64,000 nucleotides of DNA from an uncultured Lachnospiraceae bacterium (GTDB lineage: Bacteria; Bacillota; Clostridia; Lachnospirales; Lachnospiraceae), in the NCBI GenBank assembly GCA_910577955.1, contig CAJTNC010000009.1, forward strand, positions 35,049 through 99,048, in the 5' to 3' direction. The notes beneath the pieces are model-generated. The model was not told the DNA's origin. It was given only the letters and a program-made list of their open reading frames with translations, and searched no databases. Below are positions 1 through 9,118 of this stretch, piece after piece (the stretch's first letter is position 1; each line of letters opens with the position of its first letter). The translations under genes were made by a program, and so were the position numbers.

Positions 1-1258
1 TCTTGATAAACCATGATTCCCTTGCATAGTAGATGAGCGGCGTATCGCATCGCCAGCAGAAGGGATAGTCGTGCTCAAACTTAGGTGCGGAGAAAAGTTT
101 TCCTTCCTTATCCAAATCAACCAGAATATCCTTGTCCGCATCTTTCACAAACTTGCCGGCGTAGGGCGTCTCTTTCGTCATATTTCCCTGCCCGTCCACA
201 AACTGTACAAAAGGCAGATCGTACTTGCGGCCCACATTAGCGTCATCTTCACCGAAGGCCGGCGCGATATGCACGATGCCCGTGCCGTCAGACATTGTGA
301 CATAGCTGTCACATGTTATATAGAAGCCTTTTTTATGCTGCTTTTCAGCGGATTCTCCCGCGCAGGCAAAGAGCGGTTCATACTCTTTATGCTCCAAATC
401 TTTTCCGCTGTAAGTCTCAAGCACTTCATAGGCGGGTTTTCCCTCTTCCGCCAGAGCCCCCAGCACAGTGTCAAGCAGTTCTTTCGCCATATAGTAGATG
501 CGGCCGTCGGCAGCCTTCACCTTGCAGTAGCTATCCTTAGGGTTCACACACAGCGCCACGTTGGAAGGCAGCGTCCACGGCGTGGTGGTCCATGCCAGAA
601 AATAGGTGTTTTCCTCGCCCACCGTCTTAAAGCGCACCACCGCGGAACGCTCTTTCACCGCTTTATAGCCCTGCGCCACCTCGTGGGAAGACAGGGGCGT
701 GCCGCATCTCGGACAGTAGGGTACAATCTTAAAGCCCTTATACAGAAGCTTTTTATCCCAGATCTGTTTCAGCGCCCACCACTCGGACTCGATAAAATTA
801 TCATAGTATGTCACGTAAGGGTCATCCATGTCCGCCCAGAAACCGACCGTGCCGGAAAAATCCTCCCACATGCCTTTGTACTGCCAGACAGATTCCTTAC
901 ATTTCTCGATAAACGGCGCAAGACCATACTGCTCGATCTGCTCCTTTCCATCCAGCCCCAACTCTTTTTCCACTTCCAGTTCCACCGGCAGACCGTGGGT
1001 ATCCCAGCCCGCTTTCCTCGGCACCATATAGCCTTTCATGGCTCTGTAGCGCGGAATCATGTCCTTGATCGCGCGGGTCAATACATGCCCGATATGGGGC
1101 TTGCCGTTCGCTGTAGGCGGACCGTCATAAAACGTATAGGTGGGACCGTCCTTTCTGATGTCCATGGACTTCTGGAAAATATCGTTTTCTTTCCAGAACC
1201 GGCAGATTTCCTTCTCTCTGTCTACAAAGTTCAGATTCGTGTCGACTTTCTGATACAT
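1..1258 (-). CDS. ileS: Isoleucyl-tRNA synthetase, N-terminal part (cut by window edge)
   Basis: This charges tRNA-Ile in the cytoplasm. The first ~419 residues are present; the C-terminal part lies beyond position 1. The class I signature is clear: GKPHIGHVL has HIGH at residues 55-58, preceded by YTFYDGPPTANG, which is typical of IleS. The CP1 editing region follows, with AWTTTPWTLPSNVALCVNP and later GTGIVHIAPAFGEDD. The start at 1258 (MYQKVDTNLN) fits the family and has a GGGAG-type ribosome site upstream. A promoter lies at 1349-1377. The leader is only about 85 nt, too short for a classical T-box. The opposite strand is open for over 1 kb here, but only as a shadow of this gene. Confidence 0.95.
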   Translation of the reverse strand, partial: MYQKVDTNLNFVDREKEICRFWKENDIFQKSMDIRKDGPTYTFYDGPPTANGKPHIGHVLTRAIKDMIPRYRAMKGYMVPRKAGWDTHGLPVELEVEKELGLDGKEQIEQYGLAPFIEKCKESVWQYKGMWEDFSGTVGFWADMDDPYVTYYDNFIESEWWALKQIWDKKLLYKGFKIVPYCPRCGTPLSSHEVAQGYKAVKERSAVVRFKTVGEENTYFLAWTTTPWTLPSNVALCVNPKDSYCKVKAADGRIYYMAKELLDTVLGALAEEGKPAYEVLETYSGKDLEHKEYEPLFACAGESAEKQHKKGFYITCDSYVTMSDGTGIVHIAPAFGEDDANVGRKYDLPFVQFVDGQGNMTKETPYAGKFVKDADKDILVDLDKEGKLFSAPKFEHDYPFCWRCDTPLIYYARESWFIK

Positions 1259-1348
1259 GGCTTCTCCCTTTCCTTTTATCTGACAAATGCCTGCGGCCTT
1301 TTGCCGCAAACATTTTTGGCTTATTTCCTATATTTATTTAACATTTCC

Positions 1349-1377
1349 AGTTTAAAGGGATGGAGAATAAATGTCAA
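1349..1377 (-). promoter_or_regulatory. Promoter of ileS
   Basis: Read on the minus strand: TTGACA, 17-nt spacer, TAAACT. It sits about 90 bp upstream of the ileS start, in the gap after the radical SAM gene. A small hairpin (TGCGGC/GCCGCA, 1292-1308) lies in the leader. Confidence 0.65.
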
Positions 1378-1430
1378 GAATTTATTGAAGCGAAAGGCGC
1401 TGTCTCCGAAATGAAATATAAAGAATAAAG

Positions 1431-2423
1431 CTATAATCCGAAACTCTTGCTGAGCCTCCAGGAGCAGTGGCTGCAGGTCTCGCACCGCCCGGCCTGAACC
1501 TCCCGCAAAAACAGCTCCGACTTTTGAGATAAAAAGATATCTTCCCACCCCGCCTGCCGTATATTTCCCGGCGTAAAATCGTAGAAATCCGTGCAGTAGA
1601 GCAGGTCCCCGTTCCATGCGATATGAATATGCCTGCACGGGGAAAAGCATTTTTTCCGATGGTCTCCCTCGAGATGGGGCAGAAAGCTGACCGGAAAAGG
1701 AGCAGACAATTTTTTTAACTGCTCCTCCACACACGACCTCTGCTCTTTCATCTTCCGCGCTTCCTCCTCCCCCCATTTCCAACTGTCAATATATGGAGCC
1801 TCCCTGTGGAACACTTCCCGCATCCATTTTTTGTATCTGTCGATCTCCGCCTGCGTCATGCCTATCTGCTGCTGCAAAATCACCTGATCGGGCCTTAATA
1901 CGGAGAGGGCATCCACCAGCTCCCGAATCGCCCCCTCCGTCTGCTTTGTCAATACACTCATCACAGTGATCTGACAGGAATCCAGCTTCTCCCTCCCACT
2001 GCGTACTTTCTCAAAAACACCTTCGCCCCGAATTTTGTCATGCACCTCCGGCGGGCCGTCCACGGAAATATATATTTTCCGAAAGCACCTGTCACACACC
2101 TGTGCATGCCTCTCAAGCAGGGTTCCGTTGGTGATAAGCCCCAGCGCGAATCCCTGTTCATATAGGTACTGGGCCGCCTCGTCAAAAAATTCGCAGCACA
2201 AAGGTTCTCCGCCCCAGAGGATCACGGACGGTTTCTTTGCGGCATCCCGAAACGTTTCCGCCAACTGCTCCATAAATCCAAACCACTCTTCTCTGGTAAG
2301 CGGTGTCCCCGCCGCCTGCGAGAAAAACCCCTCCTGCCCCCACTGCCCGCAGAAATAGCAGCGCAAATTACAACTTTTCGTAATCTGAAGATGCACCAGT
2401 TCGAGCTGCCGCTTAAATTCCAT
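1431..2423 (-). CDS. Radical SAM protein with SPASM-like C-terminus
   Basis: A 330-residue protein. The N-terminus holds the radical SAM cluster motif CNLRCYFC (Cys18, 22 and 25). VILWGGEPLC follows, which resembles the GGEP motif that binds SAM. The C-terminal ~70 residues are rich in cysteine (CFSPC, YCTDFYDF, CETCSHC), like the SPASM domains that hold auxiliary Fe-S clusters. The start at 2423 was chosen because GGGAGG precedes it at good spacing; a longer frame from 2456 lacks such a site. It is the last gene of the sugar-transport operon, 19 bp after the GH57-like gene. The substrate is unknown. SPASM proteins usually modify peptides or mature enzymes, which is unexpected in a sugar operon. 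Confidence 0.8.
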   Translation of the reverse strand: MEFKRQLELVHLQITKSCNLRCYFCGQWGQEGFFSQAAGTPLTREEWFGFMEQLAETFRDAAKKPSVILWGGEPLCCEFFDEAAQYLYEQGFALGLITNGTLLERHAQVCDRCFRKIYISVDGPPEVHDKIRGEGVFEKVRSGREKLDSCQITVMSVLTKQTEGAIRELVDALSVLRPDQVILQQQIGMTQAEIDRYKKWMREVFHREAPYIDSWKWGEEEARKMKEQRSCVEEQLKKLSAPFPVSFLPHLEGDHRKKCFSPCRHIHIAWNGDLLYCTDFYDFTPGNIRQAGWEDIFLSQKSELFLREVQAGRCETCSHCSWRLSKSFGL

Positions 2424-2442
2424 CCGTTCTCCTCCCAAGTTA

Positions 2443-3828
2443 TTATTCCTCTCCAAAATATTGCATACTCATCAACTGTCTGTCAATAGCCTGTATCTGT
2501 GTCCTCATCAATCTCGGTGAATAGATTGCTCTCTTCTCCTCGATCCCGCAGCGTTTCATTGCCTTTTCCAGAGACTCGTTAGCCTGATACAGCGCTTCCA
2601 GAGACTCCCTGACATTAAAGCGCCCCGGCGACGTAGGCTGCGGCGGCCATCTTGAATCGGAAACCCATGCGTCCGTCACACAGCGCATGGCGTCCGTCAG
2701 TTCCGGACACTCTTCCCTTTCTCCCGCCTCCTCTTTTACCGCCCGGATCCCGCGCAGGATCGACAGGCATGCAGGATCCATGATTCTGGCATACTCCGTA
2801 TTATTCCACGCTTTGGCCGTACCGCCATGCCAGGCCACTCCGTTCTCAATACACAAAATCCTATCGTTCGGAATCAGTTCCTTTGCATCCCGCAGCACTT
2901 CTCGGGGCAGAGCAAGCTCGTACCCGCTCTCTTTCGCCATATCCAGTATCTTGGAAAATCTTTCGATACTTCCCGGCTCCTCCTCAAAAAATCTGGCCTG
3001 ATTAAACTGTTTGACATAAAAGTAGGCGGAACTCCCTATGTACTCCGCATCCTCCGCATAAGGCATGATAAAGCTTCCCGTAGCCGCCACCCGGTCACGC
3101 CACCTGCCAAGCATCTCCAGAATCTCCTTTTCTTCCACAGGTTTCTCCCTCACGCCCTCTGTAGCTCCCATCAGATACCACAACAGGATATTAGCCATGC
3201 AGTCTGAGCGGAACAGCATTTTAAGGCCGTTTGGCGCCACGGAAGGATTTGTTAAGAAGCGCAGGTATTCCGGTTTGTCCTTGATATATTCTTCAATGCG
3301 GAACAACTCATTTTTGTTGCTGTGTCCCTCCACATCGTAGGCAAGACCTGTAGCCTGTCGAATTTCATCGTAAGACAGGAAAAAGGAGTCCGCGTCCATC
3401 ACAAGAGACTCAAAACCTGCTTCCTTATACACATCGGGGATATAAGACGCCCAGCCGCATTCCGGATTCCATCCCGTCACAGGTCTGACGCCTGTGTATT
3501 TCTCCCACACGTCCAGCGCATGTTTCAGAGAATCCAAACATACTTCCGGCGGAATATTTGCCGGCATAAAATGTATGTAGGGAGAGGATACCGGTTCCAC
3601 CAGTCCCTCCGCTATCAGCCTTTTAAGCTTTGCCAAAACTTCCGGCGCCTTAACAGCTATCTCGTCCAACGTTTTGCCGCTGCACTCGAAGGCCATCTTA
3701 CAGGAGCGGCTTTCAATCAGGTCGAACAGTTTTTCATAACAGTTTTTTATCACCCAATGCCTTTTGGATGGATGCAGTTGGGAATACTGTATGTTGGCGT
3801 GGGGCATAAAAATTATTTTTTCAGTCAT
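2443..3828 (-). CDS. Glycoside hydrolase family 57-like protein
   Basis: A 461-residue protein with no signal peptide, so probably cytoplasmic. It resembles GH57 enzymes (retaining alpha-glycan hydrolases and branching enzymes). FMPHANIQYSQLHP at the N-terminus stands where the family has its first conserved histidine region. GWNPECGW carries the likely nucleophile Glu123. PYAEDAEYIG matches the family motif with the acid/base Asp (Asp260 or nearby). The first motif is not canonical (HAN rather than HxH), so the exact activity is open. It lies between a sugar dehydrogenase-like gene and a radical SAM gene in the ABC sugar operon, which suggests it cleaves the imported glycoside. Confidence 0.72.
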   Translation of the reverse strand: MTEKIIFMPHANIQYSQLHPSKRHWVIKNCYEKLFDLIESRSCKMAFECSGKTLDEIAVKAPEVLAKLKRLIAEGLVEPVSSPYIHFMPANIPPEVCLDSLKHALDVWEKYTGVRPVTGWNPECGWASYIPDVYKEAGFESLVMDADSFFLSYDEIRQATGLAYDVEGHSNKNELFRIEEYIKDKPEYLRFLTNPSVAPNGLKMLFRSDCMANILLWYLMGATEGVREKPVEEKEILEMLGRWRDRVAATGSFIMPYAEDAEYIGSSAYFYVKQFNQARFFEEEPGSIERFSKILDMAKESGYELALPREVLRDAKELIPNDRILCIENGVAWHGGTAKAWNNTEYARIMDPACLSILRGIRAVKEEAGEREECPELTDAMRCVTDAWVSDSRWPPQPTSPGRFNVRESLEALYQANESLEKAMKRCGIEEKRAIYSPRLMRTQIQAIDRQLMSMQYFGEE

Positions 3829-3843
3829 GCTTGACTCCTCCGA

Positions 3844-4893
3844 TCATCGACTCCAGTCGAATAATATTTTAAAAACATCCGCGCCCTTCTCTGCCTGATA
3901 GGCGTAGGCTTCCCTGCATTTTGTCACCGGCCATACCTCCACCGGAAGCTTTGAAGTATCAAACTTCCCTTCGCTCATCCATGCAAGGATCTGTTCTTTG
4001 CATCCCCCCGCAAGAGCGCAGGACATTGTGAGCGTACAGTGCTTTACAAACCACCGGTGATAGTGATCCATAATAATGCGCTCCGGATAATCCCCCTGCA
4101 GATGGATATGGGCCGGAATGTCCGACAAATTCCATCCCGTCTCCTTTACATACCGATGCAGAATCCCCGGTACCTTCGGATTGCCGGAACACTCCATCAC
4201 CTTATCCGCCATCTTTCCGCCCGTATATTCCGCGATCTTTCTCTCCGCCTCGAAGGGCGCCACACAGTGATCCACATAATGCGAGGCGATCTCTCTGCGA
4301 AAACCGTTTTCCTCCACCGCGATCAGTTGAATATCCGGGTGGAGTATCCGCAGGATCTGCATCGCGGATATTCCCACCATACCCGCTCCCACCACAACGA
4401 TAGTCTCACCCTTCTCCACGGACAGCCTTTTGACCCCTTTCAGCGCAACACAGGGAAGATATGCCAACACCGCATCCTGATCAGACACATTGTCCGGGAT
4501 CTTCACCATATAGTCAAATGTATCGTTGGCAGTGGAGGAATCTTTCACCGTATACTCCGAACCGCCGCCCCATGCCGCGCAGACATTTTTGTACTTTCTG
4601 CATTCATTGATCATGACACGGTCGCCCACTTTCAGACGTCCGTCGCTCTTTTCCCCTGCCGCCGCCACGGTTCCGGCCGTCTCATACCCCGGAACCAACG
4701 GATACCAGCACTGTTCCGGGTGCTGCAGCCCTTTGTATGTCTTCATATCCGTGCCGGTGGAAATAGCGCTGAAGGAAGTCTTTGCCACATACGCATCCTC
4801 CAGCGGCTCTGTCAGTTCTATTTCTCTCAGCCGCACCTCGTAAGGTCTCTCCATGACGATCGCACGGCTTTTTCTATATTCTTTAATATCCAT
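3844..4893 (-). CDS. Medium-chain dehydrogenase/reductase (sugar dehydrogenase-like)
   Basis: A 349-residue MDR-superfamily oxidoreductase. The N-terminal GroES-like domain includes SAISTGTDMKTYKG and VPGYETAGTV. The Rossmann nucleotide site is VVVGAGMVG around residues 166-174. The usual catalytic zinc ligands (Cys near residue 40 and the GHE motif) are missing: TSFSAIS and PGYE stand in their place, as in zinc-free MDR branches. It probably oxidises or reduces a sugar or polyol taken up by the adjacent ABC transporter, but the substrate cannot be told. It is followed after 15 bp by the GH57-like gene, in the same operon. Confidence 0.75.
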   Translation of the reverse strand: MDIKEYRKSRAIVMERPYEVRLREIELTEPLEDAYVAKTSFSAISTGTDMKTYKGLQHPEQCWYPLVPGYETAGTVAAAGEKSDGRLKVGDRVMINECRKYKNVCAAWGGGSEYTVKDSSTANDTFDYMVKIPDNVSDQDAVLAYLPCVALKGVKRLSVEKGETIVVVGAGMVGISAMQILRILHPDIQLIAVEENGFRREIASHYVDHCVAPFEAERKIAEYTGGKMADKVMECSGNPKVPGILHRYVKETGWNLSDIPAHIHLQGDYPERIIMDHYHRWFVKHCTLTMSCALAGGCKEQILAWMSEGKFDTSKLPVEVWPVTKCREAYAYQAEKGADVFKILFDWSR

Positions 4894-4936
4894 TTTCCGC
4901 TCCTTTTCTCTTTTTCATCCATTTCTAAACGTTCTG

Positions 4937-5776
4937 TCATTCCGTAAACTTCTCCAGAAACTCCACCGACCGTCTGCATCCCTCCTCCACATCTTCCGTC
5001 TTTTCATATTCCATCAGTACCGGTCCTTCAAACCTCTCAAAACCTTTCAGCGCAGCCGCCCAATCCATCCCTGTGTCCCCGCAGGCCGCAGGCTTCAAAT
5101 GCCCCCTCTCATTTACCGCAAATTCCTTACAGTGGATACAACTGATGCGCCCCCGCAAAAGTTCGAGATTCTTTTCCGGTTCTTTCACACCGGCCGCATA
5201 CAGATTAGCCGGGTCATAGACAAAACGCAGCGAGCTATCCGCCTCCGCCAGAAGCCTTTTCAAGCAGTCATAGTCCGTGGTCACACTTGCAAAATGCTCT
5301 ACCCCGTCGGAATGCTCCAAAACACCCCCGTGAGTTTCCACACAAAGCACTACTCCCACGCCCTTCGCGCACTCTGCCGCCTCATTCAGCGCATTTATCA
5401 TCCGCTCCCATCTTATGTCTGTCACCTCGCCGTAAGGAGAAAAACCGGCAAATATCCTGAGATATCGCACTCCCATCTTCCCGCAGGCGGCGATCACTTT
5501 CTTGACTTTCTCCACATTCTCCCGCACCTGCAATTCCTCCGCCAGCGTAAAGTCATTGCCGGTTGCCGCGCAAAAAAGCCTGATCCCGTAAGACTCATAC
5601 AACCTTCTCACCTCTGCCAGCTGTTCTTCATCCGCATCCGCAGGCAGATCCCCCGGAGCATTTTCGATATCCAGCTCATGGATCCCAAGTCCAAGCCTTC
5701 GCACACAGGCCAACTGTTCTTTAAGCTCCCTCTCCCGAAACCCCCATGATGCCGTCCCAAACATATTCCGCTTCAT
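4937..5776 (-). CDS. Sugar phosphate isomerase/epimerase family protein (TIM barrel)
   Basis: A 279-residue protein of the xylose-isomerase-like TIM-barrel family. Family-type segments are GVVLCVETHGGVLEHSDGV, in which Glu and His would bind the metal, then RFVYDPANLYAAG and ISCIHCKEFAVNERG. The length is normal for this family. It stands between the permease genes and the MDR dehydrogenase, so it probably isomerises or epimerises the imported sugar or its oxidised product. The dehydrogenase plus isomerase pairing resembles inositol- or keto-sugar-type pathways, but the substrate is unknown. Confidence 0.78.
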   Translation of the reverse strand: MKRNMFGTASWGFRERELKEQLACVRRLGLGIHELDIENAPGDLPADADEEQLAEVRRLYESYGIRLFCAATGNDFTLAEELQVRENVEKVKKVIAACGKMGVRYLRIFAGFSPYGEVTDIRWERMINALNEAAECAKGVGVVLCVETHGGVLEHSDGVEHFASVTTDYDCLKRLLAEADSSLRFVYDPANLYAAGVKEPEKNLELLRGRISCIHCKEFAVNERGHLKPAACGDTGMDWAAALKGFERFEGPVLMEYEKTEDVEEGCRRSVEFLEKFTE

Positions 5777-5809
5777 AATTTTCCCTGCTCCTTTTTATCC
5801 GGCGTTTTT

Positions 5810-6637
5810 TTAACCCTTTACCGCCCCTGTGATCAATCCCTGTATCAGATATTTCTGAAAACACAGATACACCAGAATGATCGGTACGCTGACGATCATA
5901 GCCCCCGCAAAGGCCAAAACATAGTTTGTCTGGAGCTGACCGTTGACCACCGAGTACAGCCCCACGATAATGGTTCTGTTCTCTATCTTATCGATCACCG
6001 TAAAGGCCAGCACAAACTCATTCCACACCCACATGAACTGATATAAGAGCACCGTCGCGACCGCCGGTTTTGCAAGCGGAAGCGCTATCCGCGCAAACAG
6101 AGTTATCTCCCCGGCGCCGTCCATCTCCCCCGATTCATACAGCTCTTTCGGTATACCGGCGAAAAATCCCTGCATGACAAAGGCCGCAAAAGGAAGTCCC
6201 CCGGCAGTGTATGTGAGGATCAGCCCCATATGGCTTCCGCCGAGCCCCAGACGTTTCAGCAGTATCACAATAGGGAAAATGATCATCGCCGCAGAGATCG
6301 TCTGCCCGATCAGAAGGTACAACAGCACGGCTTTCCCAAGCTTCCCTTGATATCTGGAGAGCGCAAAGGCAATCATCGCAGAAAGCGCCAGCATGAGAAA
6401 GACCGCCGTCACCGTGATGACAACGCTGTTTTTGGCGAACTGTCCGAAATTTCCTCTCTCCCAAGCTTCAAGGTAATTGGACCACTGCAGCTCTTCCGGA
6501 AAATTCCACGGACTTCTGATCATCTCTTTTTTGGTCTTTAAAGAGGAGATAAGCACCCATATCACCGGAACCAGAGTTGTCAGAAACAGGAGCAGTGCCA
6601 TGACAAACAATACCGTTTTTGATACTATCTTTTTCAT
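5810..6637 (-). CDS. Carbohydrate ABC transporter permease (MalG type)
   Basis: A 275-residue inner-membrane protein with about six hydrophobic segments. The EAA loop that docks with the ATPase is visible as ELYESGEMDGAGEITLFARIALPLAKPA. The ending GLITGAVKG is typical of MalG-type permeases. It starts 9 bp after the MalF-type permease. No ATPase gene is in the operon, so a shared MsmX-type ATPase encoded elsewhere is likely, as is common in Firmicutes. Confidence 0.9.
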   Translation of the reverse strand: MKKIVSKTVLFVMALLLFLTTLVPVIWVLISSLKTKKEMIRSPWNFPEELQWSNYLEAWERGNFGQFAKNSVVITVTAVFLMLALSAMIAFALSRYQGKLGKAVLLYLLIGQTISAAMIIFPIVILLKRLGLGGSHMGLILTYTAGGLPFAAFVMQGFFAGIPKELYESGEMDGAGEITLFARIALPLAKPAVATVLLYQFMWVWNEFVLAFTVIDKIENRTIIVGLYSVVNGQLQTNYVLAFAGAMIVSVPIILVYLCFQKYLIQGLITGAVKG

Positions 6638-6646
6638 ATCCGTCCC

Positions 6647-7546
6647 CTATTCCTTTCTGCTCTGAAAATATAGCTGCACTCCCGTGCAGAGCATGGCAAA
6701 CAAGATCAACGTCGTGGTGATCGCCATGCCGTAGCCGGCATTTGAATTGGTAAAAGTCGTCTTATAACCATAGGTCAGTATCATTTCCGTATTATAATAT
6801 CCCGGGCCTCCGTTGGTCATGGCATAGATCAAATCGAACACTCTGAACACATCGATAAAGATCAAAATGTATACGATGGTCGTGATCCTGTTTATAGACG
6901 GAAGTATCACATTCCTTATGACCTGCATTCTTCCGGCTCCGTCCAACACCGCAGCCTCCGTAAGATCTTTCGACACCGACTGCAGCCCCGCCATAAACAG
7001 CACAAAATATGTGGGCACCATCTTCCATACCGCCGCCGCCGTCACCGCGTACAGCGCTGTATCCGAATTTGTCAGCCACCCTGTTCCGAAATTCCCCAGT
7101 CCGATCGCTTCCAGTATCTTATTCACTAATCCGTAGGAGGGGTTATACATCCACTTCCACAGCATCACTACCACGATAGAGGGCAAAATCGCCGGAAGAT
7201 AGGCCACCGTCCTAAAAAGCGCCTTTTTTCTTGTAAAGTTTTCAATCATATAGGCGACAATAAAAGCCAACACCGGCACAAGCAGTATAGTGATCAGCCC
7301 ATAGAGCAGATTATTTCTGATCGTTATCTTTAAAATGGAATCCGAAAACAGATTCTTGTAATTTTTCAATCCGATGAACGAACTCTCCGACAGCTTTGTC
7401 ATTCCGGTCCAATCCGTAAAACTGATTCCGGCCGACATAACGATCGGCACCATCCAAAACAACGTATAAACGACCAATGCCGGCAGGGAAAACGCCATGA
7501 AACGAATTACCGCTCTCTTCTTTCTCTTACTCTTTGCCTTGTTCAT
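6647..7546 (-). CDS. Carbohydrate ABC transporter permease (MalF/UgpA type)
   Basis: A 299-residue membrane protein. A basic N-terminus (NKAKSKRKKR) precedes the first membrane span. The EAA motif is seen in DLTEAAVLDGAGRMQVIRNVILPS. The start at 7546 is preferred because GAAAGG lies 9 nt upstream; an in-frame ATG at 7573 would add nine residues. It pairs with the MalG-type permease downstream and the binding protein upstream. Confidence 0.88.
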   Translation of the reverse strand: MNKAKSKRKKRAVIRFMAFSLPALVVYTLFWMVPIVMSAGISFTDWTGMTKLSESSFIGLKNYKNLFSDSILKITIRNNLLYGLITILLVPVLAFIVAYMIENFTRKKALFRTVAYLPAILPSIVVVMLWKWMYNPSYGLVNKILEAIGLGNFGTGWLTNSDTALYAVTAAAVWKMVPTYFVLFMAGLQSVSKDLTEAAVLDGAGRMQVIRNVILPSINRITTIVYILIFIDVFRVFDLIYAMTNGGPGYYNTEMILTYGYKTTFTNSNAGYGMAITTTLILFAMLCTGVQLYFQSRKE

Positions 7547-7591
7547 CCCGAAACCTTTCTCTGTTCCTTTCACTTAACGCACCATTCGAAA

Positions 7592-7632
7592 GTCTTTCTG
7601 TTAAGCAGAAAGACCGGATGTACCCGGTCTTT
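7592..7632 (-). promoter_or_regulatory. Two overlapping, mutually exclusive stem-loops between binding-protein and permease genes
   Basis: GTCTTTCTG (7592-7600) pairs with CAGAAAGAC (7606-7614). AAAGACCGG (7609-7617) pairs with CCGGTCTTT (7624-7632). Both stems are perfect 9-mers that share 7609-7614, so only one can form at a time. No strong U-run follows on the minus strand. Such hairpins after a binding-protein gene commonly protect the upstream mRNA or reduce readthrough. Confidence 0.7.
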
Positions 7633-7654
7633 CCTCATCAATCAGACGTCATCA

Positions 7655-9013
7655 CTATTTCTGTGAACACTCTTCTTCCCATACCGCCTGCACATTATCC
7701 AAAACTTCCTGCGCTGACACTTTTCCTTGAATCATTTCCTGAATGCCTTTGTTCATGTTGTCCAATACCTTAGCGGAAACCATATCAAGTAAATAGAAAG
7801 AATCTGCCGTCCCTGCGCCTTCTAACTGCTTAGATGCCGTGGTCAGCGCCGGATGGGTAAGTCCCGCATTCCATGCATCCACATTGACGATTTTTCCGAG
7901 ATCCTCCACATCGCTCTTTTGTACTTTCTCTCCGAACAGGAAAGCCAATGCCGCTTCTGCTGCCTCTCTGTCCGCCACGTTCGCCGGAATACACCACATA
8001 CTTCCCCATGTGACGGAAACGCTCGTCTTCGGATCATCCGTAAAGTTCATCTTCTCTATCACATCGTAAGCAAAGTCATCATCTTTCACCGCATCTATAG
8101 CGGACGCCATTCCTGTGTGGGCTGTGTACATCGCCGCATTTCCCATGGTGAATTCCGCAATGGCGTCATCGTCGGTATAGTCCGCGCTGGATCGATCGAT
8201 CACATTGCTGTCAGCCAGATCCTTGATCACTTCCAGAGACTCCACCATAGACGAATCATTGTACTTCGCCTCGCCGTTATAACACTTCACCAAATAATCA
8301 GCTCCTACTTTCTGTGCCTGCACCTTCGCCAGCAGATCGCTTGCACACCAGTTGGTTGCTCCTGTGACGATGGCCTTATAGCCGTTGTCATTCAAAGTCT
8401 TTGACACTGCTTTCAATTCTTCAATGTTTGTCGGCACATCCAGTTCCAATTCCTCAAAGATCGCTGTGTTGTAGAATATGCAGCTTGTGTTTGCAAAATC
8501 AGGGATACCGTACACACCGCCCTCTTCATTGTTTAACGGACCTGCCCATGCCAGTGCGCCTTTGTTGTAATCCCAGCCCTGTCCTTCGATAAAAGGAGTC
8601 AGTTCCTGAAGCTGTCCGTTGGCGGAATACTCGTTGAATGTAGTCTTCATAAGCTGTACTACGCCTGCCGGATCATCACCCATCAATTCCGTCTTCACTT
8701 TGTCGTCATATCCCTCGGAACCATAAAATTCCAGCTTTATGGTTACCGGATTGGATGTATCCGCATTGTATTCCTCGACCAACGCCGGCCAGTTTTCGAT
8801 CTGGCTTTCCGCCCATTTGATCAATACGCGCACTTCCGGACGCTCTCCTGTCGTTTCCGCTTCCTGCCCTTCCTCCACGGACTCCTCCGGCGCCGCATCT
8901 GTCTGTTCCGGCTGCGGCGCAGCCTCCTCCGTGCTCTTTCCGCATCCCGCAAGCAGCGCTCCCGTCAATGTCATAGCCATCAGTATGCTTATCCACTTTG
9001 AATACTTTTTCAT
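7655..9013 (-). CDS. Sugar ABC transporter substrate-binding lipoprotein
   Basis: A 452-residue extracellular solute-binding protein of the family-1 (MalE-like) type. A lipoprotein signal ends in LTGALLAGCGK, with Cys24 as the lipid attachment site. A low-complexity acidic linker rich in Glu, Ala and Pro follows. The mature part shows family features such as TTFNEYSANGQLQELTPFI and TWGSMWCIPANVADREAAE. It is the first gene of the operon and is read away from the AraC regulator. An RBS (GGAGGCG) precedes the start. The substrate is unknown; the GH57-like enzyme in the same operon hints at an oligosaccharide or glycoside. Confidence 0.9.
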   Translation of the reverse strand: MKKYSKWISILMAMTLTGALLAGCGKSTEEAAPQPEQTDAAPEESVEEGQEAETTGERPEVRVLIKWAESQIENWPALVEEYNADTSNPVTIKLEFYGSEGYDDKVKTELMGDDPAGVVQLMKTTFNEYSANGQLQELTPFIEGQGWDYNKGALAWAGPLNNEEGGVYGIPDFANTSCIFYNTAIFEELELDVPTNIEELKAVSKTLNDNGYKAIVTGATNWCASDLLAKVQAQKVGADYLVKCYNGEAKYNDSSMVESLEVIKDLADSNVIDRSSADYTDDDAIAEFTMGNAAMYTAHTGMASAIDAVKDDDFAYDVIEKMNFTDDPKTSVSVTWGSMWCIPANVADREAAEAALAFLFGEKVQKSDVEDLGKIVNVDAWNAGLTHPALTTASKQLEGAGTADSFYLLDMVSAKVLDNMNKGIQEMIQGKVSAQEVLDNVQAVWEEECSQK

Positions 9014-9118
9014 GTTACGCCTCCTTCACATTATTTTCCGCAACAAATCTTCTTTTTTTGCACAGCCAAAAAACTTTACAACATTTCAACATTTATCCAT
9101 GTTTTTATTGATTATTCC

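Noticed and set aside
71..1414. Long plus-strand open frame of 447 codons
   Set aside because: It is antisense to ileS, has no ribosome site and a protein composition rich in His, Arg and Phe. It is a shadow of ileS.
1259..1430. T-box leader for ileS
   Set aside because: The predicted leader is about 85 nt and lacks the T-box sequence and a specifier stem.
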